Made by a program: the position numbers and the translations under genes. 64,000 bases of DNA from JADGGV01 sp035715725 (GTDB lineage: Bacteria; Gemmatimonadota; Gemmatimonadetes; Longimicrobiales; RSA9), in NCBI GenBank assembly GCA_035715725.1, contig DASTKT010000085.1, forward strand, positions 32,217-96,216, given 5' to 3'. Under the pieces are notes generated by a model. The model saw only the letters and a program-made list of their open reading frames with translations. It searched no databases and was not told the origin of the DNA. Shown in pieces: positions 1-10,053 of the stretch; position 1 is the first letter of the stretch; each line of letters starts with the position of its first letter.

Positions 1-638
1 CCGTCATCGGCGGCGCGGTCGTCGTCGGCGCGCTCGACGCGCCGATCCAGCGCTGGATCGACCGGCACGAGGGCTCGCTGCTCGTGCGCGCGGCCACGCC
101 GTTCCGGGAGGGCTCGCCGCTCAGCCGGCTCGGGTTGGCGGGCACGCTCTGGCCGGTCTCCGGCGCGCTCTATCTGGCCGGTCTCATCGCCGACGACCGC
201 GCGCTCCGCGACGCCGGGCTCGGCTGCGGCGCCACTCTCGCCGCGAGCACCACGATACGGCACGCCATCTACCGCCTCGTCTCGCGGCCGCGCCCCGGCA
301 CCGGGGAGCGCCCGTACGCCATATCGGTGCCGGGCGGCGACTGGGAGCACCACTCCTTCTTCGCCGGCCACACCTCGAACATCGTCGGGTGCACCGCGTT
401 CTGGGACCGGCGCTTCCGCCTGGGCGCGGCCGCGCTCCCGCTGTACGCGCTCGCCGCCGGCGTGAGCGTGAGCCGGACGATCGATGGCGCGCACTGGGCC
501 AGCGACACGTACGTCGGCGTCGCGTTCGGCTACGCGGCCGGCCGCCTCGTCGCCGACCGGATGCGCGGCCGGGTCGAGCCCCGTACCACGGAACCCGACC
601 CGGCGCTCGTGCTCGTCGTGCGATGGCCCGCGCGGTGA
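1..638 (+). CDS. PAP2-family membrane phosphatase, 5'-truncated
   Basis: The frame is open from base 3, so the N-terminus lies outside the window; the GTG at 84 is only an internal candidate start. The visible 211 residues carry the three PAP2 signatures in order: an Arg-rich first motif ending SRPRPGTG, a second motif FFAGHTSN (AGH instead of the usual SGH), and SRTIDGAHWASD, which fits SR-x5-H-x3-D. In this family the histidines of motifs two and three form the phosphohistidine catalytic pair, acting on lipid phosphates such as phosphatidate or undecaprenyl pyrophosphate. Hydrophobic segments between the motifs fit an integral membrane protein. The substrate cannot be told from sequence. 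The stop lies 7 bp from the stop of the convergent peptidase gene. Confidence 0.85.
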   Translation, partial: VIGGAVVVGALDAPIQRWIDRHEGSLLVRAATPFREGSPLSRLGLAGTLWPVSGALYLAGLIADDRALRDAGLGCGATLAASTTIRHAIYRLVSRPRPGTGERPYAISVPGGDWEHHSFFAGHTSNIVGCTAFWDRRFRLGAAALPLYALAAGVSVSRTIDGAHWASDTYVGVAFGYAAGRLVADRMRGRVEPRTTEPDPALVLVVRWPAR

Positions 639-645
639 GGCGCTC

Positions 646-3465
646 CTACGGCGTGGCCGCCTGCGTCTCCGGCATCAGCGTGACCTGCACGTAGTCGTCG
701 GCGCGGAGGTAGCGCCGGGCGGCGTCCTTCACCATGGCGGGGGTGAGCGTGCCGAGGATGTCGTCGCCGTAGATCGCGGTGCGCATGTCCTCGCCGGTCC
801 GGTCGGCGTCGACGATCCGGCCGAGCCAGTAGCCGTTCTCCTTCAGGCTGGTCTCGAGCGCGCGGCGCTGCGTCTCCTGCACCTTCCGGATCTCGTCGGC
901 CGTGGGGCCGTCCTGCTGCAGCTTCGCGATCTCCTTGAAGAGCGCGGCCGTCAGCTCGTCCACGCGGTCCGGCGCGGAGCCGAAGCCGACGACGAAGGAG
1001 TAGGCGGGCACCGGCTCGCGCGCGCTGCCGGCGGTGACGTTCACGCCGTACGTGCCGCCGAGGTCCTCGCGCAGCACCTCGCGCAGGCGGATGCGCAGCA
1101 CCTCGCCGAGCGAACTGTAGGCGAAGCGGTTCTGCCGCGTGAACTCGAACGGCCCGGTGAACGTGATCTGCGTCAGGCTCTTCGGCTCGACGCCGCGCCG
1201 CACGACCTTCTTGACGACGCCGGTCGGCGGACGGATGCCGAGGTCCTTCCAGCGCTCCGTCGCCCCGGTGGACGGGAGCGAGGCGAGGTAGCGCTCGACG
1301 AGCGGCCGGAGCGAATCGGGCTGGAAGCTGCCGACGAAGACGAACGTGAAGTCCGCCGCGTTCGAGAAGCGCTCCCGGAAGATGCGGTACGACTTCTCCG
1401 CGCTCATGGCGGCGAGCCGCTCCGTCGTGATCGGCAGCGAGCGCGGGTGGTGCTGCGCGAGCGTGACGGCGAGCGTGTCCTGGAACGCGATCTCGGGGCT
1501 CGCGCCGCGCTCCTGCAGCGCCGCCTCGAGCCGCGAGCGGATCGACTGGAACGCCGCGGTGTCGAGGCGCGGCTGCGTGAAGTTCAGGTACACGAGCTGG
1601 AGCATCGTCTCCAGGTCCTTGGGCGACGCGGAGCCCGAGAGTCCCTCCTCCAGCGTCGAGATCCCGGGCTGCGCACTCGCGGCCTTCCCCGCCAGCGCCT
1701 TGCGGAGCTGCGGCAGGTCGAAGCCGCCGAGCCCGCCGGAGCCGACGACGAGCGTCGCGGTCAGCGCCGCCACGTAGTCGCTGTCCGCCACGAGCGACGT
1801 GCCGCCGCGGCTGTACGCCCGCAACAGGATCTGGTCCGCCTTGAAGTCCGTCGACTTGAGCAGCACTCTCGCGCCGTTCGACAGCTTCCACTCCCGGACG
1901 CCCACGCCCGCGATCTCGCGCTCCGAGGCGATGCGGCCCGGGAGCGGCGGATGCGCCACGAGCGGCGCCGCCGCCACGTTGTCGGCGTACGGCGCGATCG
2001 TCTCCGCGGCGACGCGGTCGAAGACCGCCGCGAGCGCCGTCTCGGTCGGCGCCGCCACGCCCGGCTTGGCCGGCGCGCTGACCAGCACCGCCCGGTCCTC
2101 TCCGCCCACGAGCTGCCGCGCCAGCGCGTTGACCTCCTCCAGCGTGATCCCGGGGAGCAGCTTCTGGTACAGCGCGTACGCATCCGCGGCGCCGAGCGGC
2201 GTCTCCTCCCGCAGGAACGCCTGCGCGTACTGGTTCGCGAACGCCGACGAGTTCGTCTTGTCGCGCTCCGCGTACGACCGCTCCGCCGAGCGGAGCAGGT
2301 CCGTCTTCTCGCGCGTCAGCTCCGTGGCCGTGAAGCCGTGCCGGCGCACGCGCTCCGCCTCCTCGAGCAGCGCCTGGAGCCCGCGCTCCGCGCCGCCCTC
2401 GCGCACCGCCGCGCCCAGCGAGAAGACGTCCTTCGTGCGCGCCAGGTGCCCCACGCCCGCGCCCGCGCCGATGAACGGCGGGTCCGCCTTCTGCGCCAGC
2501 TCCGAGAGCCGCTCCGTCAGCATCCCGTCGACCAGCTCGCCGAGCAGGTTCGCCCGCAGCGCGCGCACCGTCCCCTTCTCGCCCGGCGCGCGCAGGTACT
2601 CCAGCGCCACGCTCGTCCCCGTCGCCTCCGCGTCCGTCGCGATGGCGTAGTGCGTCCCGGCCTTGGCCGGGATCTCCGTCGCCGGCCGCGCCGCCGGCGA
2701 GGCCGGCTTCGGGATGCGCGAGAAGCGCTCCCGGATCAGCCGCTCCATCGCCGCCTTGTCGAAGTCGCCGACCGCGACCACCGCCATCAGGTCCGGGCGG
2801 TACCACCGCGAGTAGAAGCGGCGCAGCGCCGCCGAGTCCGCCGAGCCGATCGACGCCTGCGTCCCGATCGGCAGCCGCTCGGCGTACTTCGAGCCGCGGA
2901 ACACCACCGGCAGTTGCTTGTCCTGGATCCGCTCGCTCGCGCCCCGCCCGAGCCGCCACTCCTCCAGCACGACGCCGCGCTCCCGCTTGACCTGCTCCGG
3001 GTCGAACGTCTGCCCCCAGGCCCAGTCCTCCAGGATCTGCACGCCCTTCTCCAGCACGTGCGCGCTGTCCGTCGGCAGTTGCAGCATGTACACGGTCTCG
3101 TCGAACGACGTGTACGCGTTCACGTCCGCGCCGAACCGCATTCCCACGGACTCGAGGTAGCCGACCAGCTCGTTGCGCCGGAAGTTGCGCGTCCCGTTGA
3201 ACGCCATGTGCTCGACGAAGTGGGCGAGGCCGCGCTGGTCGTCCGCCTCGAGCACGGAGCCGGCGTTCACCACGAGCCGCAGCTCCGCGCGCCGCTCCGG
3301 CTTGTGGTTCTCGCGCACGTAGTAGCGGATCCCGTTCGCCAGCGTGCCGTAGACCACGTCCGGGTCCCGCGGCAGCGCCGCCGTCTCGCCCTGCGCCCGC
3401 ACGGCGGAAGGGATCACGACCAGCCCGAGCAGCGCCAGCAGCGCCGCGTGACGACCACGCCTCAT
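646..3465 (-). CDS. M16 family zinc metallopeptidase, two-lobed, exported
   Basis: A 939-residue protein. The ATG at 3465 is chosen because it opens directly onto a signal peptide (MRRGRHAALLALLGLVV, then an SAVRAQG cleavage region); the frame extends further upstream without a likely start. The inverted zinc motif HFVEH lies at residues 82-86, followed by AFNGT and, about 75 residues later, a conserved glutamate region (ERGVVLEEWR), as in pitrilysin-type M16 peptidases. The length fits two fused M16 halves (active N-lobe, inactive C-lobe), the bacterial PqqL/insulinase-like arrangement. The likely role is degradation of peptides in the periplasm. The gene is monocistronic in appearance and converges on the PAP2 gene. 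Confidence 0.9.
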   Translation of the reverse strand: MRRGRHAALLALLGLVVIPSAVRAQGETAALPRDPDVVYGTLANGIRYYVRENHKPERRAELRLVVNAGSVLEADDQRGLAHFVEHMAFNGTRNFRRNELVGYLESVGMRFGADVNAYTSFDETVYMLQLPTDSAHVLEKGVQILEDWAWGQTFDPEQVKRERGVVLEEWRLGRGASERIQDKQLPVVFRGSKYAERLPIGTQASIGSADSAALRRFYSRWYRPDLMAVVAVGDFDKAAMERLIRERFSRIPKPASPAARPATEIPAKAGTHYAIATDAEATGTSVALEYLRAPGEKGTVRALRANLLGELVDGMLTERLSELAQKADPPFIGAGAGVGHLARTKDVFSLGAAVREGGAERGLQALLEEAERVRRHGFTATELTREKTDLLRSAERSYAERDKTNSSAFANQYAQAFLREETPLGAADAYALYQKLLPGITLEEVNALARQLVGGEDRAVLVSAPAKPGVAAPTETALAAVFDRVAAETIAPYADNVAAAPLVAHPPLPGRIASEREIAGVGVREWKLSNGARVLLKSTDFKADQILLRAYSRGGTSLVADSDYVAALTATLVVGSGGLGGFDLPQLRKALAGKAASAQPGISTLEEGLSGSASPKDLETMLQLVYLNFTQPRLDTAAFQSIRSRLEAALQERGASPEIAFQDTLAVTLAQHHPRSLPITTERLAAMSAEKSYRIFRERFSNAADFTFVFVGSFQPDSLRPLVERYLASLPSTGATERWKDLGIRPPTGVVKKVVRRGVEPKSLTQITFTGPFEFTRQNRFAYSSLGEVLRIRLREVLREDLGGTYGVNVTAGSAREPVPAYSFVVGFGSAPDRVDELTAALFKEIAKLQQDGPTADEIRKVQETQRRALETSLKENGYWLGRIVDADRTGEDMRTAIYGDDILGTLTPAMVKDAARRYLRADDYVQVTLMPETQAATP

Positions 3466-3628
3466 GCGTGCACCTCGTGGGGTAAATGCGACGTCCGCGA
3501 CCCGACGGTCGCCGGCTGCCATGTAACCGCCTGCGGGGAAAGGGTTCCCGACCCTCGGCGCCCGCCGCCCGCCCCCGCTCCAAGAGTGGCCCCGCGAGTC
3601 ACCCCGCGCGAGGCTCCTGGGGCGGGAC

Positions 3629-3671
3629 GCACGACGGCCCGGCACACGCTCGGCGTGCCGGGCCGTCGTGC
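3629..3671 (-). terminator. Strong hairpin, probable terminator of the 4-TM protein gene
   Basis: A perfect 17-bp inverted repeat (gcacgacggcccggcac and its complement) flanks a 9-nt loop. It starts 15 bp past the stop of the minus-strand gene at 3686-4207. No T-tract follows on either strand, so it would act as a GC-rich terminator or an mRNA 3'-end stabiliser. Confidence 0.65.
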
Positions 3672-3685
3672 GGGCGCGGGGCCGC

Positions 3686-4207
3686 CTACTCGGCGCTGTG
3701 CGAGCCGGACACCGCCGCGGCCATGATCGGCGCGCTCCGCCGCTCGCCGCGGCGCTCCGTCCGCCCCCGCCGCGCCGCCCGCAAGCCGCCGACCGCGAGC
3801 AGCCCGAGCCACACCGCCGAGACCGCGAACTTCGCCGCCGCCTGCAGCGAGGCCACGTCGAACGGCTTCTTCAGGTCCGGCCGGATCTGCCCGCGCATCT
3901 GCAGCGCGTCCAGCAGGAACGTCCCGAGCACCACGATCAGCGCGACCGCGACGACGAGGCTGGCCACCGAGAGCACCCGGAGGAAGCGCCGATGCTCGAG
4001 CAGCACCGCCAGGCCCGCCAGCATCAGCAACCCCAGCATCGGGGTCATGAGCGCGCGGCTCAGCAGCCCCGCCGCGCCGAAGCGCCACGCGGTGACGCCG
4101 AGCTGCCAGGGCATGAGGCTGAGCATTGCCTCCGCCGCCGGGAAGACGACGAGGATTGCGGCCATCATGTAGGCCGGCCAGGCAAGGAATCGCTGGGGTT
4201 GCTCCAC
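3686..4207 (-). CDS. Four-TM membrane protein, unknown function
   Basis: A 173-residue protein starting at a GTG (4207). The frame is open far upstream, but that part is Arg/Pro-rich noise and hydrophobic sequence only begins after VEQPQRFLAWP. Four hydrophobic segments are visible: around MMAAILVVF, around MLGLLMLAGLAVLL, around SLVVAVALIVVL, and VWLGLLAVGGL near the C-terminus. The tail is basic (RRGRTERRGERR), suggesting a cytoplasmic C-terminus. I see no enzyme motif and do not recognise the family. It is divergent from the M1 peptidase gene and ends just before a strong hairpin. Confidence 0.65.
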   Translation of the reverse strand: MEQPQRFLAWPAYMMAAILVVFPAAEAMLSLMPWQLGVTAWRFGAAGLLSRALMTPMLGLLMLAGLAVLLEHRRFLRVLSVASLVVAVALIVVLGTFLLDALQMRGQIRPDLKKPFDVASLQAAAKFAVSAVWLGLLAVGGLRAARRGRTERRGERRSAPIMAAAVSGSHSAE

Positions 4208-4560
4208 GGTCTCGCTCTGTCGTTGGAGGATGCCGCGGGTGCCGCACGCGGGCGCCCGAAAACTGTATGGCCGCCGTCCGCCGGGCAAGCAGCCCGGATC
4301 CCGCCGCCGTCGATACCGGCCGGAAATCGCACGGCACGTGCCCGCGGCCGGCCCTCTCTCCAGGCACCGGTAACTCACGGCTGGCGTGGCCTTTGGCGGG
4401 ATCTCCCGGAGACCGCCGGCGGGCGCTCGCCGCCGCCGTGCCGTGCCGCGGCGACAGCCTGCGGCGCCCGCGCAACGACGGCGCATGCCGCGCCGCGGCC
4501 CCTTCCGTAACTCCGCGAGCGCGCGCTATTTTCGCCCGTTCCCCGCCGCGAAGGAGCCCC
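4208..4560. other. Divergent intergenic region with weak promoter candidates
   Basis: This 353-bp spacer separates two divergent genes. It holds a weak candidate promoter on the minus strand (TTGCCC at 4283-4288 and TACAGT at 4262-4267, spacer only 15) and a TATTTT box at 4527-4532 for the plus-strand gene. I see no small gene or repeat in the rest. Confidence 0.45.
4503..4532 (+). promoter_or_regulatory. Candidate promoter of the M1 peptidase gene
   Basis: TTCCGT (4503-4508) and TATTTT (4527-4532) are separated by 18 bp, 28 bp upstream of the GTG at 4561. The -10 box is good and the -35 box is poor. Confidence 0.4.
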
Positions 4561-7176
4561 GTGCACCTGCCGATCTTCGTGCTCGCCGCGCTGTTCCAGG
4601 CCGCGCCGGGCGGCGCGCGCCCTGCGGGCGCCACCCCGCCCGGCGCGGCCTCGCCGGCGCCCGGCGTGCCGCTCGCGCTCGCGCGGGACCGGGCCGCCCG
4701 CGTCTCCGACGTGCGCTACGAGGTCTCGCTCCGCATCCCGGCCGACCCGACCGAACGCATCCCCGGGGAGGAGACGGTCCGTTTCGCGCTCTCGGACGCC
4801 TCGCGCCCGCTCGCCCTCGACTTCCAGCCGGGTGCGGCCGGCGTGCTCGGCATCGACGTGGGCGGCCGGCCGGCGGCCTACGACGTCGCCAACGGCCACA
4901 TCGTGCTCCCGCCGCGCTGGCTGAAGCGCGGCGAGAACGCGCTGCACATCCGCTTCCTGGCCGGCGACGCGTCGTTGAACCGCAACCCGGACTACGTCTA
5001 CACGCTGTTCGTGCCGGCGCGGGCGTCCGCCGCGCTCCCGGTCTTCGACCAGCCCGACCTGAAGGCCCGCTTCACGCTGACGCTCGAGGTCCCGACCGGC
5101 TGGCAGGTCGTGGCGAACGGCCCCGAGCGGGACCGCGCCGAGGGCGATTCCACCACGACCGTCCGCTTCGCCGAAACGAAGCCGATCCCGACGTACCTCT
5201 TCTCCTTCGTCGCCGGGAAGTGGAGCGTGGAGACGGCGGAGCGCGGCGGCCGCACGCTGCGCATGTTCCACCGCGAGAAGGACACGGCGAAGGTCGCGCG
5301 CAACCGCGACGCGATCTTCGACCTCGTCGCCCGCTCCATCGACTACATGGAGCGCTACACCGGCATCCCGTTCCCTTTCGACAAGTACGACTTCGTCCTC
5401 GTACCGTCCTTCCAGTTCGGCGGGATGGAGCACCCCGGCGCGATCCTCTTCAACGCGTCGGCGCTCATGCTGGACGAGTCCGCCACGCAGAACCAGAAGC
5501 TCGGCCGGGCCAGCGTCATCGCCCACGAGACCGCCCACATGTGGTTCGGCGACCTCGTGACCATGCGCTGGTTCGACGATGTCTGGATGAAGGAGGTCTT
5601 CGCGAACTTCATGGCCGCGAAGATCGTGAACCCCTCGTTTCCGGACATCGACCACGAGCTGCGCTTCCTGCTCGCGCACTACCCGGCCGCGTACGAGGTC
5701 GACCGCACGGCCGGCACCCACCCGATCCGCCAGGAGCTGGCCAACCTCGACGAGGCCGGCCAGCTCTACGGCGCCATCATCTACCAGAAGGCGCCGATCG
5801 TCATGCGCCAGCTCGAGCGGCTCGTGGGCGAGGATGCGTTCCGCGAGGGCGTCGGCGAGTACCTGGCCGCCCACCGCTACGGCAACGCGACGTGGGGCGA
5901 GCTGATCGACGCGCTCGGCCGCCACACCTCCGAGAACCTCGGCGCCTGGAGCCGCGTCTGGGTCGAGGAGGCCGGCCTGCCCACGGTCCGCGTCACGCTC
6001 ACGCGCGACGCGCGCGGCCGCATCGCGAGCCTCGCCCTCACGCAGGCGGATCCCGCCGGCCTCGGCCGCCTCTGGGTGCAGCCGGCCTCGGTCGTCCTCG
6101 TCTACGGCGAGCGCACCGCCGTCTTCCCGGTGCGCCTCGACCGCGCCCTCGTGGACGTCGCCGCCGTGCGCGGCCTCGCCGCGCCCGACCTCGTGCTCCC
6201 GAACGGCGACGGCCGCGTCTACGGTCACATGGTGCTCAGCCCCGCGGACCGCGGCACGCTCCTGCGCATCCTCCCGGATCTCCCGCAGCCGATCCTGCGG
6301 GGCGCCGCCTGGCTCGACCTCCGGGATGCGCTCCTGGACGGGTACGTCCCGCCCGCGGCCTTCGCCGACCTCGCGCTCCGCGCCCTCGACCGCGAGACCG
6401 ACGAGCAGCTCACCCAGCTCGTGCTCGCCGACCTGAGCGACGTCTTCTGGCGGTTCCTCGCGCCCGAAGAGCGCACCGCCCTCGCGCCGCGCCTCGAGGA
6501 CACGCTCTGGCGGCTCCTCGGCCGCGCCTCCACCACGTCGGCCCGCGCCGCCTTCTTCGCCGCGCTCCGCTCCACCGCGACCCGGCCCGAGAGCCTCGCG
6601 CGCCTCACCCGCGTCTGGGCCGGCGACACCGCCATCGTCGGCCTCCCCCTCGCCGAGCAGGACTTCACCAGCCTCGCGCTCCAGCTCGCCGTCCGCGGCG
6701 GCCCCGACGCCGACTCCATCCTCGCCGCCCAGGAGCGCCGCATCCAGGATCCCGACCGCCGCGCTCGCCTCGCCTTCGTGCGCCCCGCGCTCTCCGCCGA
6801 CGCCGCCGTGCGCGACGCCTGGTTCGACGCGCTCCGCCGCCCCGAGAGCCGCCAGCACGAGCCCTGGGTCCTCGAGGGCCTCGCCTACCTCAACCACCCG
6901 CTCCGCGCCGAGCACGCCGAGCGCTACATCCGCCCCGCCCTCGACATGCTCGAGGAGATCCGCCGCACCGGCGACATCTTCTTCCCCAAGCGCTGGATGG
7001 ACGCCACCCTCTCCGGCCACGCTTCCCCCGCCGCCGCCGAGACCGTCCGCCGCTTCCTGGCCGAGCGCCCCGATTACCCGCCCCGCCTGCGTCAGATCGT
7101 GCTCCAGTCCGCCGACGAGCTCTTCCGCGCGGCGAGGATCGGCGCGGCCCGCGCGCCCGACGTGTCGATGCCCTAA
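4561..7176 (+). CDS. M1 family aminopeptidase
   Basis: An 871-residue zinc aminopeptidase. The GTG at 4561 follows a clean AAGGAG ribosome site at 4551-4556 and opens a hydrophobic export-like start (VHLPIFVLAALFQAAPGG), so it is preferred over upstream starts. The zinc site is HETAH at residues 322-326 with the third ligand Glu345 in MKEVFANF, exactly the HExxH-x18-E spacing. About 30 residues earlier is the exopeptidase motif GGMEHPG, a variant of GAMEN, which binds the substrate N-terminus. The long C-terminal half (about residues 480-871) is helical and Arg/Ala-rich, like the ERAP-type domain. It removes N-terminal residues from peptides, probably in the periplasm, and complements the nearby M16 endopeptidase. 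Confidence 0.92.
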   Translation: MHLPIFVLAALFQAAPGGARPAGATPPGAASPAPGVPLALARDRAARVSDVRYEVSLRIPADPTERIPGEETVRFALSDASRPLALDFQPGAAGVLGIDVGGRPAAYDVANGHIVLPPRWLKRGENALHIRFLAGDASLNRNPDYVYTLFVPARASAALPVFDQPDLKARFTLTLEVPTGWQVVANGPERDRAEGDSTTTVRFAETKPIPTYLFSFVAGKWSVETAERGGRTLRMFHREKDTAKVARNRDAIFDLVARSIDYMERYTGIPFPFDKYDFVLVPSFQFGGMEHPGAILFNASALMLDESATQNQKLGRASVIAHETAHMWFGDLVTMRWFDDVWMKEVFANFMAAKIVNPSFPDIDHELRFLLAHYPAAYEVDRTAGTHPIRQELANLDEAGQLYGAIIYQKAPIVMRQLERLVGEDAFREGVGEYLAAHRYGNATWGELIDALGRHTSENLGAWSRVWVEEAGLPTVRVTLTRDARGRIASLALTQADPAGLGRLWVQPASVVLVYGERTAVFPVRLDRALVDVAAVRGLAAPDLVLPNGDGRVYGHMVLSPADRGTLLRILPDLPQPILRGAAWLDLRDALLDGYVPPAAFADLALRALDRETDEQLTQLVLADLSDVFWRFLAPEERTALAPRLEDTLWRLLGRASTTSARAAFFAALRSTATRPESLARLTRVWAGDTAIVGLPLAEQDFTSLALQLAVRGGPDADSILAAQERRIQDPDRRARLAFVRPALSADAAVRDAWFDALRRPESRQHEPWVLEGLAYLNHPLRAEHAERYIRPALDMLEEIRRTGDIFFPKRWMDATLSGHASPAAAETVRRFLAERPDYPPRLRQIVLQSADELFRAARIGAARAPDVSMP

Positions 7177-7507
7177 GTACAGTTTTCGCGTCCGCCTCCG
7201 CCCCGCGCCCGCACGCCGCCGGTCCCGGCCATTCCAACCCGACGACCCGTCGCCCGCGTCCAACCCTCCAGCGTCTCGCCGCGTCGCGCGCCATGGCGTC
7301 CGATCTCGCACGCCGGGTCCCGGATCCGGACGGGATCCGGCCGGCGGCGCTGGCGTCGCCGCCGCGGCGAAGATGCTGATTTTTTCAGCAGATGCGCGTG
7401 TCCCGCCGGGCGGGCACGGGCCTTCCCTGGTAGGGATCGTTCCGTCGCACAGCGAAGTGGGCGCCATGCGCCGGCGGCGTCCTCCACGTTCGATGGGAGA
7501 CCGCACG
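7177..7507. other. Intergenic spacer, no gene seen
   Basis: These 331 bp lie between two plus-strand genes. A short stem-loop with a T5 loop (tgctga at 7374-7379, tcagca at 7385-7390) is present. I see no convincing -35/-10 pair, terminator or small gene. Confidence 0.4.
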
Positions 7508-9955
7508 ATGACCACGTTCCCGCAGGACCTTCGGTACGCGGTGCGGCGACTGGCGCGCGCGCCGGGCTTCACGGGGGTGGCGGTGCTGACGCTGGCGCTG
7601 GGGATCGGCGCGAACACGGCGATGTTCAGCGTGATCCGGTCGGTGCTGCTGGCGCCGCTGCCGTACGCGGCGCCGGAGCGGGTGGCGACGCTGTGGAACC
7701 GGTGGAAGGGGTGGGACAAGACGTGGCTGTCGGAGCCGGAGGTGATGGACTACCGCCGGCAGGTGAAGAGCTTCGAGGAGTTCGCGGCGTACACGGACGG
7801 GGCGGCGAACCTGACGGGCGGGACGCGGCCGGAGCGGGTGGCGCTGGGGACGGTGACGGCGAACACGTTCGCGGCGCTGGGCGTGGCGCCGATGCTGGGG
7901 CGGGTGTTCACGGCGGCGGAGGACCTGCCGGGCCACGACGACGTGGTGGTGCTCGGCTACGGCCTCTGGCAGCGCCGCTTCGCGGGAGACCCGCGGATCC
8001 TGGGGCAGGTCATCCAGCTGAACGGCCGCTCGCGGGTCGTGCTCGGCGTGATGCCGCCCGGATTCCACCTCCCGACGGACTACGCGACGACGCAGCCGAC
8101 CGAGCTCTGGCTGCCGCTGGCGCTGAACCCGGACTCGCTGAGCTCGCGCGGGAGCCACTACCTGTACGGCGTGGGCCGGCTGCGGCGGGGCGCGACGCTG
8201 GAGGGCGCGAACGCGGAGCTGAAGCTGGTGGCGGACCAGTGGCGGCGCGACGGGCTGCTGCCGGCGACGTCGGACCAGCGCACGTTCGCCGTGGCGGTGA
8301 CGGACGACGTCTTCGGCAAGGTTCGGCCGGCGCTGCTGGTGCTGCTCGGCGCGGTGGCGTTCCTGCTCCTGATCGCGTGCGCGAACGTGGCGAACCTGCT
8401 GCTGGTGCGCTCGGATGCGCGCCAGCGGGAGATCGCGGTGCGCTCGGCTCTGGGGGCGGGGCGGCGGCGGATCGCGGCGCAGCTCCTGGTGGAGAGCGTG
8501 GCGCTGGCGGTGCTCGGCGCCGTGGTCGGCGCCGTGCTGGCGGTGGTGGGCGTGAAGCTCCTCGTCGCCTTCGACCCGACGAGCATTCCACGCGTCTCGG
8601 AGGTGCGCGTGGACGGCGTGGTGCTCGCCGGCACCGCGCTCCTCGCCCTCGCGACGGGGGTGCTCTTCGGCGCCGTGCCGGCGGTGCAGGCGTCCCGGCC
8701 GGACCTCGTCTCGGGGCTGCGGGAGGGCGGCCGCGGGCTCTCCATGAGCCGGGCGAGGCAGCGCGTGCGGCGTCTGCTGGTGGTGGCCGAGGTCGCGGCG
8801 GCGGTGGTGCTGGTGATCGGCGCCGGCCTCATGATGCGCAGCTTCCGGGAGCTGCGCCGGATCGACGTCGGCTTCTCGGCGGAGCGGGCGCTCTCGCTGC
8901 GGGTCTCGCTGCCGCGCGCCACCTACGCCGACGACGCGGCCATCGCCTCGTTCTACGAGGAGCTGATGCGTCGCGTGCGCGAGCTCCCCGGGGTGAAGGC
9001 GGCCGGCGCGGTGCGCCTCCTCCCGTTCACGGGCGAGATGGGCGACTGGTCGATCTCGATGGAGGGGAAGCCGTTCTCGCCCGGGGAGAACCCGCACGCC
9101 GACTGGCAGGTCGTCATGCCGGGCTACTTCGAGACGGTCGGGATGCGGCTGCGCAGGGGCCGCCTGCTGACCGAGAGCGACCGCGCCGACGCGCCGCTCG
9201 TCGCCGTCATCAACGAGACGATGGCGAAGCGCTACTGGCCGGGCGAGGACGCGCTCGGCAAGCGATTCCGGCTCGGCACCGGCGACCAGCCGTGGGCGAC
9301 GATCGTCGGGATCGTGGCGGACGTCCGCCAGAACGTGATCTCCGAGGAGCCGCACGCCCAGATGTACCACGCGCTCCCGCAGTTCCCCCTGGCGACCGGC
9401 GGCGGCGGCGCGCCCCGCGCCATGACGATCGTGCTCCGCACCGCCGGCGACCCGATGGGCCTTCTCGCCCCGGTGCGCGGCGTCCTCCGGAGCATGGACC
9501 CCGACCTCCCGGTCTCCGAGGTACGCACGGTGCGGGACGTCCTCGACGGCGCCGTCTCGCAGCCTCGCTTCACCATGCTCCTCCTCGCGATCTTCGGCGG
9601 CGTCGCGCTCCTCCTGGCCGCCGTCGGCGTCTACGGCATCATCTCCTACGGCGTCACCCGCCGTGGCCACGAGATCGGCATCCGCATGGCGCTCGGCGCG
9701 CCCCGCCGGTCGGTCCTCGGCATGGTGGTGGGAGAGGGCGCGGCCCTGGCGCTGGTGGGCGTCGCGCTCGGCGCCGGCGCCGCCGTTTTCCTGACGCGAC
9801 TCCTCGCCAGCCTCCTCTACGGCGTGGCCGCGGTCGATCCGCGCACCTTCCTGGCCGTGCCCGCGCTGCTCGTCCTCGTCGCGATCGCCGCGAGCTGGTT
9901 CCCCGCGCGACGCGCGGCGCGCGTGGATCCGACGATCACGCTGCGCGGCGACTGA
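7508..9955 (+). CDS. MacB/FtsX-type ABC permease, duplicated (ADOP-like), no ATPase partner
   Basis: An 815-residue permease. The ATG at 7508 is preceded by a GGGAGA site and begins the typical MTTFPQDLRYAVRRL leader; an in-frame ATG 15 bp upstream is possible. The first transmembrane helix is VAVLTLALGIGANTAMFSV, followed by a MacB-like periplasmic domain and an FtsX helix set (ALLVLLGAVAFLLLIACANVANLLLVR). The TM-periplasmic-FtsX unit then repeats once, ending in FPARRAARVDP. This duplicated layout without an adjacent ATP-binding subunit is the 'acidobacterial duplicated orphan permease' pattern, common in Acidobacteria and Gemmatimonadota. The substrate is unknown; antimicrobial peptide or lipoprotein export is the usual guess. 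Confidence 0.9.
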   Translation: MTTFPQDLRYAVRRLARAPGFTGVAVLTLALGIGANTAMFSVIRSVLLAPLPYAAPERVATLWNRWKGWDKTWLSEPEVMDYRRQVKSFEEFAAYTDGAANLTGGTRPERVALGTVTANTFAALGVAPMLGRVFTAAEDLPGHDDVVVLGYGLWQRRFAGDPRILGQVIQLNGRSRVVLGVMPPGFHLPTDYATTQPTELWLPLALNPDSLSSRGSHYLYGVGRLRRGATLEGANAELKLVADQWRRDGLLPATSDQRTFAVAVTDDVFGKVRPALLVLLGAVAFLLLIACANVANLLLVRSDARQREIAVRSALGAGRRRIAAQLLVESVALAVLGAVVGAVLAVVGVKLLVAFDPTSIPRVSEVRVDGVVLAGTALLALATGVLFGAVPAVQASRPDLVSGLREGGRGLSMSRARQRVRRLLVVAEVAAAVVLVIGAGLMMRSFRELRRIDVGFSAERALSLRVSLPRATYADDAAIASFYEELMRRVRELPGVKAAGAVRLLPFTGEMGDWSISMEGKPFSPGENPHADWQVVMPGYFETVGMRLRRGRLLTESDRADAPLVAVINETMAKRYWPGEDALGKRFRLGTGDQPWATIVGIVADVRQNVISEEPHAQMYHALPQFPLATGGGGAPRAMTIVLRTAGDPMGLLAPVRGVLRSMDPDLPVSEVRTVRDVLDGAVSQPRFTMLLLAIFGGVALLLAAVGVYGIISYGVTRRGHEIGIRMALGAPRRSVLGMVVGEGAALALVGVALGAGAAVFLTRLLASLLYGVAAVDPRTFLAVPALLVLVAIAASWFPARRAARVDPTITLRGD

Positions 9956-10053
9956 GCGGCGGCTCGCGCGCGGTCCCCGGGCCGGCCGCGCGCTGGCCCG
10001 CGGCCCGCGGCGCCGGGACGCCGGTGCCGGCCGGGCGGCCGGGCGCGCGGCGC

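Noticed and set aside
484..3726. Very long plus-strand frame opposite the M16 gene
   Set aside because: Composition is Arg/Ala/Val-dominated with no motif, it is a codon-bias shadow of the real minus-strand gene.
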